A stretch of 64,000 bases of DNA from an uncultured Ilyobacter sp. (GTDB taxonomy: Bacteria > Fusobacteriota > Fusobacteriia > Fusobacteriales > Fusobacteriaceae): positions 930,001 to 994,000 of the forward strand of contig NZ_OY764059.1 of assembly GCF_963668085.1 (NCBI RefSeq). The letters run 5' to 3'. The notes under the pieces are model-generated. The model had not been told where the DNA came from. It saw only the letters and a program-made list of their open reading frames with translations, and did no database searches. Both the position numbers and the translations under genes were made by a program. Below are positions 26,973 to 35,105 of the stretch, piece after piece. Numbering within the stretch: the first letter of the stretch is position 1; every line of letters starts with the position of its first letter.

Positions 26973-27386
26973 TTAATTTTTCTGTTTTTGCAGGCACTTT
27001 TTACAAATGCCTTTATAATATATATGCTTCTCATCAATTTGAAATTTTTCTAGTGATTCTATTTCATTAATTTTATTATCAATCTCAATATCGAAAATAG
27101 TTCCACATTTCTCACATTTAAAATGTCCGTGTGTGTTCATATGGCTATCGTATCTTGTTTCATTTTCCTCGATTATAATAACATTAGCAATTTTCTTCTC
27201 AACAAATAAATTAAGAGTGTTATAAACTGTTGTTTTAGAAAGTGTAGGAATCTCATTTACCAACTCTTTATAGATCATTTCAACTGTTGGATGGTTTTCT
27301 TCAGTTACTAAGTATTCAAAAATTTTTATTCTTTGAAAAGAAGGCTTAACTCCATTTTTTTTTAAATGACCGATGACATCGTTCAT
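26973..27386 (-). CDS. perR: Fur/PerR-family regulator
   Basis: 137 aa from ATG 27384-27386 with AAGGAGG 7 bases upstream; the longer reading from 27425 has no ribosome site. N-terminal winged helix (LSKTTVYNTLNLFVEKK), then HGHFKCEKCGTIFDIE and ICKKCLQ giving the two CxxC pairs of the structural zinc site. The DSHMNTHGHF segment supplies metal-sensing histidines and aspartate as in PerR. Placement right after rbr, whose promoter has a matching operator, favours PerR over Fur. Confidence 0.82.
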   Translation of the reverse strand: MNDVIGHLKKNGVKPSFQRIKIFEYLVTEENHPTVEMIYKELVNEIPTLSKTTVYNTLNLFVEKKIANVIIIEENETRYDSHMNTHGHFKCEKCGTIFDIEIDNKINEIESLEKFQIDEKHIYYKGICKKCLQKQKN

Positions 27387-27410
27387 ATTTAACCTCCTTT
27401 TGTTTTGATT

Positions 27411-27436
27411 GAAGAGATAGCTCATGCTATCTCTTC
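27411..27436. terminator. Hairpin between rbr and perR
   Basis: GAAGAGATAGC / GCTATCTCTTC perfect 11-bp stem, loop of 4, with no T-run. It may be a partial terminator or processing site setting the rbr:perR ratio. Confidence 0.5.
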
Positions 27437-27447
27437 AGTTAGTTTAA

Positions 27448-27993
27448 TTACTTCTTGAAATGTCTTTCTAAAAGTCCCAAAAATGCTCTACCATGTCTAG
27501 CTTCATCTTTTGCCATCTCGTGTACTGTATCGTGGATAGCATCAAATCCTAGCTGCTTAGCTCTCTTGGCAATATCAAATTTTCCTGCAGTAGCACCGTA
27601 TTCTGCTTCTACTCTCTTACTTAGGTTCTCTTCAGTTGATGCAGATACGCACTCACCTAATAGTTCAGCAAACTTTGCAGCGTGCTCAGCTTCCTCAAAT
27701 GCTATTCTCTTGTAGGCCTCTGCTACTTCTGGGTATCCCTCTCTGTCTGCTACTCTTGACATTGCAAGATACATACCTACTTCAGTGCATTCCCCTTCAA
27801 AATTGGCTTTTAATCCTGCGATTATCTCTTCGTCACCACAGGCTAATCCTTCTCCAACAATGTGCTCTGTAGCCCATACTCTTTTTTCATCAGCTTTTAT
27901 TTCCTCAAACTTATCTGATCCTGCCTTGCATACAGGACAAAATTCAACTCCTGCTTCAATAATCTCCCCGCATACTGTACATCTAAATTTCAT
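27448..27993 (-). CDS. rbr: Rubrerythrin with N-terminal rubredoxin domain
   Basis: 181 aa. Residues 1-40 are a rubredoxin-like domain (CTVCG...CPVCK). The rest is the diiron four-helix domain with [39 protein letters not shown] and [12 protein letters not shown]. Rubredoxin-first order is that of 'reverse' rubrerythrins (C. acetobutylicum type), which reduce H2O2 and O2 with electrons from NADH via rubredoxin reductase. First gene of the rbr-perR unit, controlled by a consensus promoter and palindrome at 28037-28096. Confidence 0.92.
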   Translation of the reverse strand: MKFRCTVCGEIIEAGVEFCPVCKAGSDKFEEIKADEKRVWATEHIVGEGLACGDEEIIAGLKANFEGECTEVGMYLAMSRVADREGYPEVAEAYKRIAFEEAEHAAKFAELLGECVSASTEENLSKRVEAEYGATAGKFDIAKRAKQLGFDAIHDTVHEMAKDEARHGRAFLGLLERHFKK

Positions 27994-28036
27994 TAATCTA
28001 CCTCCAAATTTTTATTAATTTATTTTCGTTGCAACC

Positions 28037-28051
28037 TTGTAACAGTTACAA
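28037..28051. promoter_or_regulatory. PerR-type 7-1-7 operator
   Basis: TTGTAAC-A-GTTACAA, a perfect 15-base inverted repeat of the Fur/PerR class. It lies just downstream of the rbr -10, over positions about +10 to +24 of the transcript. Confidence 0.75.
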
Positions 28052-28067
28052 CTTTGGTGAAGAATTA

Positions 28068-28096
28068 AGTATATACTTTATATAAATTTTTGTCAA
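28068..28096 (-). promoter_or_regulatory. rbr-perR promoter
   Basis: Minus strand TTGACA (28096-28091), 17 bases, TATACT (28073-28068): close to consensus sigma-70. Confidence 0.8.
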
Positions 28097-28235
28097 TAGT
28101 TTTTATAAAAAACTTAAAGTTTATTATTATTTAGATAGTCTGTTCGATCAGAGGAATAAATGTGGGGTTTAAGTCGAGAAAAGAATAAACTTAAAGTGTT
28201 TATAATTTTAGAAATTGTTTTGATAGCAATATAAA

Positions 28236-28266
28236 AAATAAGGGAGACTCTTTAAGAGCCCCCCTA
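28236..28266 (-). terminator. Terminator of the interrupted methyltransferase gene
   Basis: GGGAGACTC / GAGCCCCCC imperfect hairpin, T-rich on the minus side (TTATTTTTT). The rest of 28097-28343 shows no gene. Confidence 0.6.
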
Positions 28267-28658
28267 TACTTCATTAAAACAGTATTTTTGTCCATTATTT
28301 TTACACCAGATTTCTCTCTTACTTTAATTAATGGAAAAACCTTTTATTTTTCACAGGAGATAATAAGAGGCAGACTCCTATAGGAATATTCCTCTTTATC
28401 AAAGGAACTATACAAATTTATTTTTTTAAATCCAGCTTCCTCTAGAATATCCAATAATTCTTTTTTCCTGATAGGAGTCAACTCAATAGAGTTTTTAACT
28501 TCACTATCTTCACTCTTTATTTTTAAGCTTGTGCTAAAAATAAATTTATCTCCATGACTATATCTTCTGGTAAAGGTAATAACCTCATTATCTATTAATG
28601 GAAGTTCCTCTATTTTGTCCTTTAAGATATAATCATAGTTTGGAATGGCAACACTTTT

Positions 28659-29492
28659 TTAGACAACTTTTTTAAGGTTATTCATTCTGTACTCTACTGG
28701 CGTTTGATAACCAAGAGAAGAGTGGATTCTGTGGTTATTAAACCAGTTAACATAATCTAATAATTCATAATTTAATTCTTCTAAGGAATCAAAATAAACT
28801 CCATTTATAAATTCCGTCTTTATGGTTTTGAAGGTGGCTTCTGCCACTGCATTATCGTATGGACACCCTTTCATACTTAAAGAACGCCTAATATTAAAGG
28901 TTTCTAGCGTTCTTTTTATTAATTGATTATTAAATTCATTTCCACGGTCCGTATGGAAAATTTTAACCTTTTGTAGGTTTCCTTTCACTTTTGAAAAAGC
29001 TCTTGCTACCAACTGGGCATCTTTGTTTTTTCCAGAGCTATAACCTATGATTTCTCTGTTAAAAAGATCTATTAAGACACAGATATAATTCCAGGCCTTA
29101 CCTACCCTGACGTAGGTTAAATCGCTAACTACAACTTGTAGATGATCCTTTTTGTTAAAATTACGCTCAACTAAATTAGCCAACTCTTCTTCATTGACTT
29201 TGTCGTGATGTGGCTTAAAATTTGCGATTATATATTTTGATACCAACCCATTTTGTTTCATGATTGAGCTTATTCGTCTTCTGGAAATTTTATGTCCCAG
29301 TTTAAAAAGCTCAAATTTTATTCTTCTGGTTCCATAGTTTCTTCTACTCTCTTCAAAAATATCTTTGATTAGTTCTATTAAAGGAGAGATGTTATTTTTA
29401 ATTTTAGACTTGTAATAATAGATACTTCTAGAAATCTCAAGGACTTGGCACATTGCTGATACAGAGTATTTGTGAATATTATTTTTAATCAC
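28659..29492 (-). CDS. IS3 transposase OrfB (DDE domain)
   Basis: 277 aa integrase-core protein: HTH_21-like N-terminus (NYGTRRIKFELFKLGHKISRRRISSIMK), then VVSDLTYVR (first Asp), FHTDRGNEF (second Asp) and DNAVAEATFKTIKTE (Glu), the DDE set of IS3-family elements. Its frame is open upstream across the OrfA stop and lies -1 to OrfA, so the full OrfAB transposase is probably made by -1 frameshifting near 29501-29498 (A AAG). Confidence 0.92.
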   Translation of the reverse strand: MIKNNIHKYSVSAMCQVLEISRSIYYYKSKIKNNISPLIELIKDIFEESRRNYGTRRIKFELFKLGHKISRRRISSIMKQNGLVSKYIIANFKPHHDKVNEEELANLVERNFNKKDHLQVVVSDLTYVRVGKAWNYICVLIDLFNREIIGYSSGKNKDAQLVARAFSKVKGNLQKVKIFHTDRGNEFNNQLIKRTLETFNIRRSLSMKGCPYDNAVAEATFKTIKTEFINGVYFDSLEELNYELLDYVNWFNNHRIHSSLGYQTPVEYRMNNLKKVV

Positions 29493-29494
29493 AT

Positions 29495-29791
29495 TTACTT
29501 TCGTCCTAAAATCAGCGCCGCCTGCTTTAAAATATCATTCTCCATTTCAAGCTGCTTATTTCGCTTACGAAGTTCAATAAGTTCTTGTTCTTCAGGGGTA
29601 CGATTATCTTTTCCATTAAAAGAGCCACTAGTTTCAGATTGGTTTATCCATTTATTTAATAATGAGGCAGAGATATCATATTCTCTTACGATATCACATT
29701 TACGCTTTCCATTTAGATGCAATAGAACTAATTGATTTTTAAATTCATCTGTGTAGGTACGACGTTTTCTCTTCTGGTTTGATATGGTCAT
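29495..29791 (-). CDS. IS3 OrfA (helix-turn-helix)
   Basis: 98 aa. N-terminal HTH (DEFKNQLVLLHLNGKRKCDIVREYDISASLLNKWI) and a C-terminal leucine-zipper-like helix (LRKRNKQLEMENDILKQAALIL). AGGAGA upstream of ATG 29789-29791. It binds the IS ends and forms the N-terminal part of the OrfAB fusion. Confidence 0.92.
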   Translation of the reverse strand: MTISNQKRKRRTYTDEFKNQLVLLHLNGKRKCDIVREYDISASLLNKWINQSETSGSFNGKDNRTPEEQELIELRKRNKQLEMENDILKQAALILGRK

Positions 29792-30422
29792 GATTATTCT
29801 CCTTTGGTTTTATATTTTATTTTACATGACCTTAAGAAAACTGTCCAACATATTGTAACCTATCCAGTTTAATATCTGGATCAGAAGTTTCCCTCTTCTG
29901 TTTAAAATTCCATATGCCTTATTTATAAATATCTTGATATCATCGGTGCTCAAATGTACCAGGGTATTTCCAAAGGTAAAGATACCGTCAAAGTTTGAGT
30001 CTAGGTCGGCTATATCTAGCATATTGCATCTCTTAAAGGATATATTTTTATATTTGGATCTTGCTGTATCTATAAAGGATTTCTCTAAGTCTATCCCCAT
30101 TATGTTGTATTCTGAAAGTGCATTTGTAAGTTTACCGTTAGCGCATCCTACTTCGATCAACTTAGAATTGGAATCGTTAAATTCATCTCTGACAAACTTA
30201 GCCTGCTTTTCATTTAATGGAAAGATACTGTCATAATATTTGTTTATGGATTCATAGAAATTCATTTTAGCCTCCTTCTTCACCATATCTCTTCAGTTAT
30301 AACCTATGCTACATGACGGATTATTCTGTCATTCAAGAAATATACTTAAAATCGTCTATTAATTATAAATAATCTACCTTGGAAAATCGGTAACATAGGA
30401 TACAAAATTATTCTTTTGTTAT

Positions 30423-30521
30423 TTACAGACATTACAGTCAACATATCTTCCTGCACTCGATCCACTTCTAAGTAAAGAACTTGTTATTTTTTCCCACTTG
30501 ATAATTTTGTCTGTTGTATTT
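30423..30521 (-). pseudogene. Possible C-terminal gene remnant
   Basis: A 33-codon open stretch without a start codon, ending in a cysteine pair (DCNVC) and stop at 30425-30423. The composition reads like a real protein tail, but the source family is not recognised. The rest of 30266-30573 shows nothing. Confidence 0.25.
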
Positions 30522-30573
30522 TAAGGATTTCCCGCTCCAATTAATTATGCAATTCAAATTCTAAATGATTTGA

Positions 30574-30837
30574 CTACAGTTTTTCTATATCTATTTTTTT
30601 TGGTTTTCCTTTAAAAATACGTATTGCTGATATTACAGTGAGATATAAAAAAACTGATCTCACACCTATAAATGAACTTATTTTCAGTAGGTTAACAATA
30701 TCAAATGTTTCTATGTAAATTATGTATAGAGGAGTCATTGCTAAAAAACTCAATATAAAGAACAATAAAAATATTTTTAAAGAGTTTATAAATGCCTCTT
30801 GCATATTTTTGGTCCTAAAAAAAGTGTTTTTACTCAT
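30574..30837 (-). CDS. Small two-helix membrane protein
   Basis: 87 aa, ATG at 30835-30837 with AAAGGAGG upstream. Two hydrophobic helices (residues ~20-42 and ~55-72) and basic ends (KGKPKKIDIEKL). I do not recognise a family. It is a lone gene between the broken methyltransferase and the pilin genes, divergent from the latter. Confidence 0.55.
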   Translation of the reverse strand: MSKNTFFRTKNMQEAFINSLKIFLLFFILSFLAMTPLYIIYIETFDIVNLLKISSFIGVRSVFLYLTVISAIRIFKGKPKKIDIEKL

Positions 30838-30984
30838 GACGATCCTCCTTTCATTTTCGTTTTAAAGTTATTCGATTGTCATTATTAATATCCTTTTTCG
30901 ATACTGGGTTTGATTATAAAAAAAAGAAAATCTACATAAGACACCCAAAAAAATGTATTTTTATAGTTTGTAAGCAGAATAATT

Positions 30985-31013
30985 TTGACATTGATGCTTT
31001 TAGATAATATACT
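30985..31013 (+). promoter_or_regulatory. Promoter of the pilin-like genes
   Basis: TTGACA (30985-30990), 17 bases, TATACT (31008-31013), 52 bases before the first pilin start. Confidence 0.8.
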
Positions 31014-31064
31014 GAAATTATGACACGAAGTTGACACAGAATTACGAATGAAAAGGAGAACGGT

Positions 31065-31880
31065 TTGAATAAAGCTTTCACTCTTATAGAATTGATGATA
31101 GTTATTTCTATTATTTCACTGTTATCAGCGATAGTCATTCCAAAATATAGCAATATAAATTCAGAAGCCAAGGCAGCAAATGTCCAGGCTAACCTTTCAA
31201 ACTTAAGCACTGCCATAGAAATGTATAATTTGAAAAATGGGACATATCCAGAGTTGGCAGGTAATCAAGATTCTTTAGGAGACTTTTCCGATTTTTACTT
31301 CAAATCAAAAATACCTGATACTCCATCATTTGAAGACAATTCTGCAACCAATGTTGTGTCTGAAAGCAGGAATAACACAGGGGGCTGGCTTTATTATGAG
31401 GATACAGGTGATATATATGCTAATCTTAAAAACGGAACTTATACAGGGGATGAAGTAAATGAAGTTTGGGAAGAGGAAGCCGATGACATTAGTTCCGATA
31501 GTGATCTAACTTCTTTAGGAAGCACTTTTGAAGAGATATCTTCAGCAATAATCTCTTTAATGGAAACACTGGTAATGGAAACAGGGAAATATGGAAGAAC
31601 GTGGGGAGATTATAGATATACAGACCTTGGTTTAGACCCTGAAGAATGGGCAGAGGCCATTGATCATATTTATTACAAACCAAGTGGAAGTACATTACTT
31701 ATTGAGCCTGAAGATGGTTATACTTTTATAGTTACAGACTCAGACGGTAACACCAGAGAACTGTCGTCAACATTGAATTGGAATCTTATTTATGATGATT
31801 CAGATGGAAATTGGTACTATCATACAATAGATGAAGATAATATTATAGATATAACTACGCTTCAAGTTGTAGAAAGTTAG
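31065..31880 (+). CDS. Type IV pilin-like protein 1
   Basis: 271 aa from TTG 31065, after AAAGGAGA. It has a very short leader (MNKA), then the type III pilin signal FTLIELMIVISIISLLSAIVIP, with Glu at mature position 5. The residue before the cleavage point is Ala rather than the usual Gly. The mature start, long helix and NLKNGTYPE loop resemble GspG-type pseudopilins, but a 120-residue acidic C-terminal extension is unusual. It shares its first ~120 residues with the next gene. No prepilin peptidase or assembly ATPase is in this window. Confidence 0.82.
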   Translation: MNKAFTLIELMIVISIISLLSAIVIPKYSNINSEAKAANVQANLSNLSTAIEMYNLKNGTYPELAGNQDSLGDFSDFYFKSKIPDTPSFEDNSATNVVSESRNNTGGWLYYEDTGDIYANLKNGTYTGDEVNEVWEEEADDISSDSDLTSLGSTFEEISSAIISLMETLVMETGKYGRTWGDYRYTDLGLDPEEWAEAIDHIYYKPSGSTLLIEPEDGYTFIVTDSDGNTRELSSTLNWNLIYDDSDGNWYYHTIDEDNIIDITTLQVVES

Positions 31881-32001
31881 TTTTATGCCAATTTCATAGT
31901 TTTTTTAGTAATTCTAAGGTAAATATAAACATATTTAATTTTTTGTTTATATATAATTCTTTTCTTCAAGATAGTTTACTTATAAATATTGGAGGTTAAA
32001 T

Positions 32002-33009
32002 ATGAGGAAAGGGTTTACAGGAATAGAGCTTATGATAGTGATATCAATAATCTCTCTAATATCAGCTATTGCACTTCCAAAATTTTCAAATATAAGATCA
32101 GAATCTAAGATAGCAAATGTCAGTGGAAATTTAGCAAACTTGAATACCGCAATATCTCTGTATAATGTTAAAAACGGAAGTTATCCTGATTTGGTAGGAA
32201 ATGAAGATGATTTAGGTGATTTCATAGATGTCTATTCGAAAAGTAAAATGCCAGACACACCTAGCTATTCGGGAGGGTCAAAATCTAACACTGTTTATAG
32301 CAGCAGGTCTAACACAGGCGGATGGCTTTATATGGAAACTGACGGTGTAATATACGCTAACTTAGAAGACGGGGCATACAGTGGAGATGCTGACACAGAG
32401 ATATGGAGTGGTGAAAGTGAAACTTCCAACTCTATTTTATATGACTTTGATGACGACGATGGATTGATTTTTGACTCTGGTACCTGGGCAATCTCTGAAG
32501 ATGGGACACTATATTCAACTGGCGGATGGAATGGATATGTTTTTATGGAAAATCCTTATTCTGAATATACAATAGACATTACTGCAACATTATTAGATAT
32601 TAACAATGGTTACGGTTTATTTATCCAATCTGATGAAGATGGTTCAGGATATATACTTCAGTTTGATTGGGGTCTCAATGCAATAGTAATAAAAGAGCGT
32701 GATTCATATGGAAGTGAAATTTCTAGTTCTACTCAAAACATACTTAATGGTTACGCTGACGGTAACGAATACATGGACGTTAACGATGAGGATTACGATG
32801 GATGGTGGACAGACGAGCACGATATATCTGTCAGCGTGACCAGTAACGGTGATGGAACTAATTCTGTATCAGTAAGCATTGACGGTGAAGATATAACAGA
32901 TGAGGATATAATAATCGACGAGAGTACCTCTGACACTAACTACACAGGATTTAGGTCTTGGGGTGATGTAGATGTGGAAGTTGAAAGTCTTGAGATTATT
33001 GAAATTTAG
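32002..33009 (+). CDS. Type IV pilin-like protein 2 with large C-terminal domain
   Basis: 335 aa, ATG 32002 after TTGGAGG. Leader MRKG, mature start FTGIELMIVISIISLISAIALP (Gly at mature position 3, where Leu is usual). Residues 1-130 parallel pilin 1 (NTGGWLY, IYANL, GDADTEIW). Residues ~145-335 are a beta-rich acidic domain (YTIDITATLLDINNGYGLFIQSDEDGSGYILQFDWG) that looks like a LamG/concanavalin-type jelly roll. The likely role is a minor pilin presenting a carbohydrate-binding tip. Genes are 121 bases apart. Confidence 0.8.
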   Translation: MRKGFTGIELMIVISIISLISAIALPKFSNIRSESKIANVSGNLANLNTAISLYNVKNGSYPDLVGNEDDLGDFIDVYSKSKMPDTPSYSGGSKSNTVYSSRSNTGGWLYMETDGVIYANLEDGAYSGDADTEIWSGESETSNSILYDFDDDDGLIFDSGTWAISEDGTLYSTGGWNGYVFMENPYSEYTIDITATLLDINNGYGLFIQSDEDGSGYILQFDWGLNAIVIKERDSYGSEISSSTQNILNGYADGNEYMDVNDEDYDGWWTDEHDISVSVTSNGDGTNSVSVSIDGEDITDEDIIIDESTSDTNYTGFRSWGDVDVEVESLEIIEI

Positions 33010-33048
33010 GTAAGAAAAGCAAAACAGAATCGAATGAAGAGATTAAGA

Positions 33049-33081
33049 GTATAGAGGTCCTTACAGGACTTCTATTTTTTG
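33049..33081 (+). terminator. Terminator after pilin genes
   Basis: ATAGAGGTCC / GGACTTCTAT hairpin with a T6 run. Confidence 0.75.
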
Positions 33082-33428
33082 TGCATAGATTTAATTTAAA
33101 CTTGAAGGATAAAAACTAATAATATTTAAGGATAAGCTTGAACCAGGTGATAAAATTGGAAAAATGAAGCATAGGTATTTAAATGTGTTATATAGCTCTT
33201 ATCACCAAATCTACTGTTTCTTCAAATAAAGTTTTTAACCATTAATTTATCATACCTCGGTTATGGTTCTTTTTTCGCCTGGGTAGATTATCCAGAGCTC
33301 TCCAACCCCCATTCATATTTAAGTGTCGTTATATTTCAACTTGTATTATCAATTCTAAACTAATTCTCTACAGCTTCACACTGGGTAAGTAGTGATGTTT
33401 CTATTTATTTCAAGTATAGCAATTAAGT
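33082..33428. other. Intergenic region with a long-range hairpin
   Basis: No gene seen. GGTGATAA and TTATCACC (8 bp, near 33147 and 33197) could close a 58-base loop, and AACCAT/ATGGTT followed by T6 near 33240-33275 may be a further terminator. Confidence 0.3.
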
Positions 33429-34109
33429 TCAAGAACTAGGCTTTAATAATTGATTTAACATATAGTTTGAGGGCAAAAAAATGGAAGTATCACTAATTTG
33501 TTCAGATAAAGAATTAGCAATATAGTCAAAATGAGTACAACCAAGAATTAAAGTTTGGACTCCACTGCCAACCAGAGCTTGTATAACTTGAGGTAACGAA
33601 TGATTTTTAATGATGTCCTCTGGAGATAATCGACTTTCAATATCTTCAACTATTTGTAGATTGCTGACACCTATAACTTTAGCCGTTGGATTGTTAGTTA
33701 ATATAACACGCTCAATATTAGCTGAACTCTGACAATTTGCTGAAATCAAACCAAAGGTCTGAAACTTACAACTTAAAGCTTTATAAGCATCGAGAGGAGT
33801 TATAATAGGAAGAGGACTCCTTAATTGTAGGTCTTCTAAATCTATCGCGCCACTTAGTGAGTTACAGTAAATCATAATGTTAGTTGCCCCTTGTTCCTTC
33901 AGATCACAGACCTTTGCAAATACAAGCTTAGTTAAATTATCTTTGTTTAATACCTGTAATTCAGTTTGTTCCTGAGGAGTTAGAGATATAGGAGCCCCTA
34001 TACATTTAATATTTTTTTCTTCTAAAAATGTTAATCCAAACTGGGTGTCAGCAGAAGTTCCAGCAATAACACCGATAATTTTATCCTGGTTTAGTTTATC
34101 TTTCTTCAT
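33429..34109 (-). CDS. Asp/Glu/hydantoin racemase-like protein
   Basis: 226 aa from ATG 34107-34109 (GGGAGA upstream; the ATG at 34124 overlaps the ribosome site). Two catalytic cysteines of the Asp/Glu racemase superfamily are visible: IYCNSLSGA near residue 80 and LILGCTHF near 187, with GVIAGTSADT at the start. It may act on aspartate or glutamate, or be a maleate/hydantoin-type relative. Monocistronic, upstream of the tRNA pair. Confidence 0.8.
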   Translation of the reverse strand: MKKDKLNQDKIIGVIAGTSADTQFGLTFLEEKNIKCIGAPISLTPQEQTELQVLNKDNLTKLVFAKVCDLKEQGATNIMIYCNSLSGAIDLEDLQLRSPLPIITPLDAYKALSCKFQTFGLISANCQSSANIERVILTNNPTAKVIGVSNLQIVEDIESRLSPEDIIKNHSLPQVIQALVGSGVQTLILGCTHFDYIANSLSEQISDTSIFLPSNYMLNQLLKPSS

Positions 34110-34196
34110 AGTAAGTTCTCCCATTTTTTAAACTAAGTTAAATTACTCCACTAAATATACTTTGTTTTGCACTAAATTGTCAAATTAATTGCAAAA

Positions 34197-34239
34197 TAAA
34201 AAAAGGGAACCAACGGATTTTTTAATCCAGTTACTTCCC
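34197..34239 (-). terminator. Terminator of the tRNA-Leu/tRNA-Ser operon
   Basis: GGGAAC...GTTACTTCCC-type stem with A/T core, and an eight-base T-run on the minus strand 20 bases past tRNA-Ser. Confidence 0.75.
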
Positions 34240-34257
34240 TAAAAAATTCATATATAA

Positions 34258-34346
34258 TGGCGATGGAGGTGGGATTTGAACCCACGGGGCTGTTACACCT
34301 TACACGCGTTCCAGGCGTGCTCCTTAGGCCACTCGGACACTCCACC
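34258..34346 (-). tRNA. tRNA-Ser (GGA)
   Basis: Class II tRNA with a long variable arm. Acceptor GGTGGAG pairs with CTCCATC, anticodon loop CTGGAAC (anticodon GGA), T-loop GGTTCAAATCC, discriminator G and encoded CCA (34260-34258). Seven bases downstream of tRNA-Leu, in the same transcript. Confidence 0.95.
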
Positions 34347-34353
34347 AATTTAA

Positions 34354-34439
34354 TGGTACCTGAGAAGGGACTTGAACCCTTAAGGACCGAAGTCCGGGGG
34401 ATTTTGAGTCCCCTGCGTCTACCATTCCGCCACTCAGGC
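34354..34439 (-). tRNA. tRNA-Leu (CAA), element-restored
   Basis: Class II tRNA: acceptor GCCTGAG, anticodon loop CTCAAAA (anticodon CAA), T-loop GGTTCAAGTCC, encoded CCA. The 5' half, from the anticodon loop outward (34401-34439), and its promoter are duplicated at 45921-45959, so the gene here is a hybrid: a chromosomal 3' half and a 5' half brought in by the integrated element. Confidence 0.95.
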
Positions 34440-34550
34440 ATTTGTTACCTCAATAATATAGACTATTTGAAAGGATTTGTCAACGATTTTTTTATTATAA
34501 TTTTCGAGAAGAACGCAGGATTACCTATTTTCTTAAAAATATAGTTTTTT
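34401..34550. repeat. Left attachment repeat (att) of the tRNA-Leu element
   Basis: 150 bases matching 45921-46070 without gaps and with five mismatches (34448, 34465, 34535, 34543, 34545). The inner boundary is the anticodon loop, a common crossover site for tyrosine recombinases. Contains the tRNA promoter. Confidence 0.9.
34455..34483 (-). promoter_or_regulatory. tRNA operon promoter (element-supplied copy)
   Basis: TTGACA (34483-34478), 17 bases, TATATT (34460-34455) on the minus strand, 16 bases before tRNA-Leu. Confidence 0.85.
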
Positions 34551-34681
34551 ACATAAGAGACCATGGAAAAAAGTTGAGATTTTTTCTCTTAAGTTAAAAA
34601 TTTTTACATTGTTGTAAAGGTTATTCTATACAATTATTTTATACAAGATATCCCTAACGATAAAGAATTTGATAGATATCT

Positions 34682-34712
34682 AAAAAAGGTACATCTCTAT
34701 TACAGATGTACC
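34682..34712 (-). terminator. Intrinsic terminator
   Basis: GGTACATCT / AGATGTACC with T6 on the minus strand, after the 70-aa gene. A relative is at 37373-37407. Confidence 0.85.
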
Positions 34713-34728
34713 TAAAATAAATTTTCTA

Positions 34729-34941
34729 TTAATTATCAGGAAGAAGTCCTATCAATAATATAGGAACTGGAATCGTCAGATTGTTAAATGTCCTTTTGGC
34801 CATATTAACGACAATATTTGATATATTTGGAAAGAATTTCTTTGGATTAGCTGGGACTATTAAAACTCCTGCGGCCAATAAGTCATATATTAATCCAGAG
34901 TGGAACTTGTAATAAACCCTGTATATAGTTGTAATTCTCAT
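34729..34941 (-). CDS. Small hydrophobic protein of the element
   Basis: 70 aa, AGGTGAAA before the ATG. Mostly hydrophobic with one clear C-terminal helix ending LLIGLLPDN. The same tail (LLIGLLPEN) and the same downstream terminator occur in a 34-aa reading frame at 37423-37527, so both are real, related small genes of this element. Family not recognised; a membrane peptide or toxin-like role is possible but unproven. Confidence 0.5.
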   Translation of the reverse strand: MRITTIYRVYYKFHSGLIYDLLAAGVLIVPANPKKFFPNISNIVVNMAKRTFNNLTIPVPILLIGLLPDN

Positions 34942-35098
34942 TCTTTTTCACCTGATTCAATTTCAAATACTTTATTATATTTAGACTTATGATTATGTTG
35001 TTTTTCTTCTAAATTGAATTTAAAGTCTGGTGTCCATTGGTGATAGGATAAATATTGGGCACTATACTTTCGTTTGATATAATAAATATTATTTTGAA
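34939..35098 (-). pseudogene. Possible coding remnant without start
   Basis: An open frame of about 50 codons with protein-like composition (KYSAQYLSYHQWTPDFKF near its start) that runs into the start of the 70-aa gene but has no start codon, being preceded by TAG. Either a decayed gene end or a frame using a rare start. Confidence 0.25.
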
Positions 35099-35105
35099 AA
35101 AACTA

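Larger units (their letters stand above)
28641..29866 (-). mobile_element. IS3-family insertion sequence, copy 1
   Basis: 1226 bp. Ends TGGAATGGCAAC and TGGATAGGTTAC form an imperfect inverted repeat of about 37 bases. Flanked by 3-bp target duplicates GTT (28638-28640 and 29867-29869). Carries orfA and orfB in overlapping frames. An apparently identical copy is at 37557-38782. Confidence 0.93.
28344..30265 (-). pseudogene. SAM-dependent methyltransferase gene split by an IS3 element
   Basis: The 5' part (30265-29867, 133 codons; RBS AAGGAGG) encodes a class I methylase N-terminus with the SAM loop LIEVGCANGKL and the acidic IMGIDLEKSF. After the IS, the 3' part (28637-28344, 98 codons with stop) continues in the same frame. 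Removing the IS and one GTT duplicate restores an intact 230-residue reading frame (junction ...LLIQILN-YDYILKD...). The gene was therefore whole until a recent insertion. The intact product would resemble Methyltransf_25-type enzymes; the substrate is unknown. Confidence 0.85.

Noticed and set aside
34257..34544. 95-codon plus-strand and 89-codon minus-strand frames over the tRNAs
   Set aside because: They are readings of the tRNA-Ser and tRNA-Leu genes and the att repeat.
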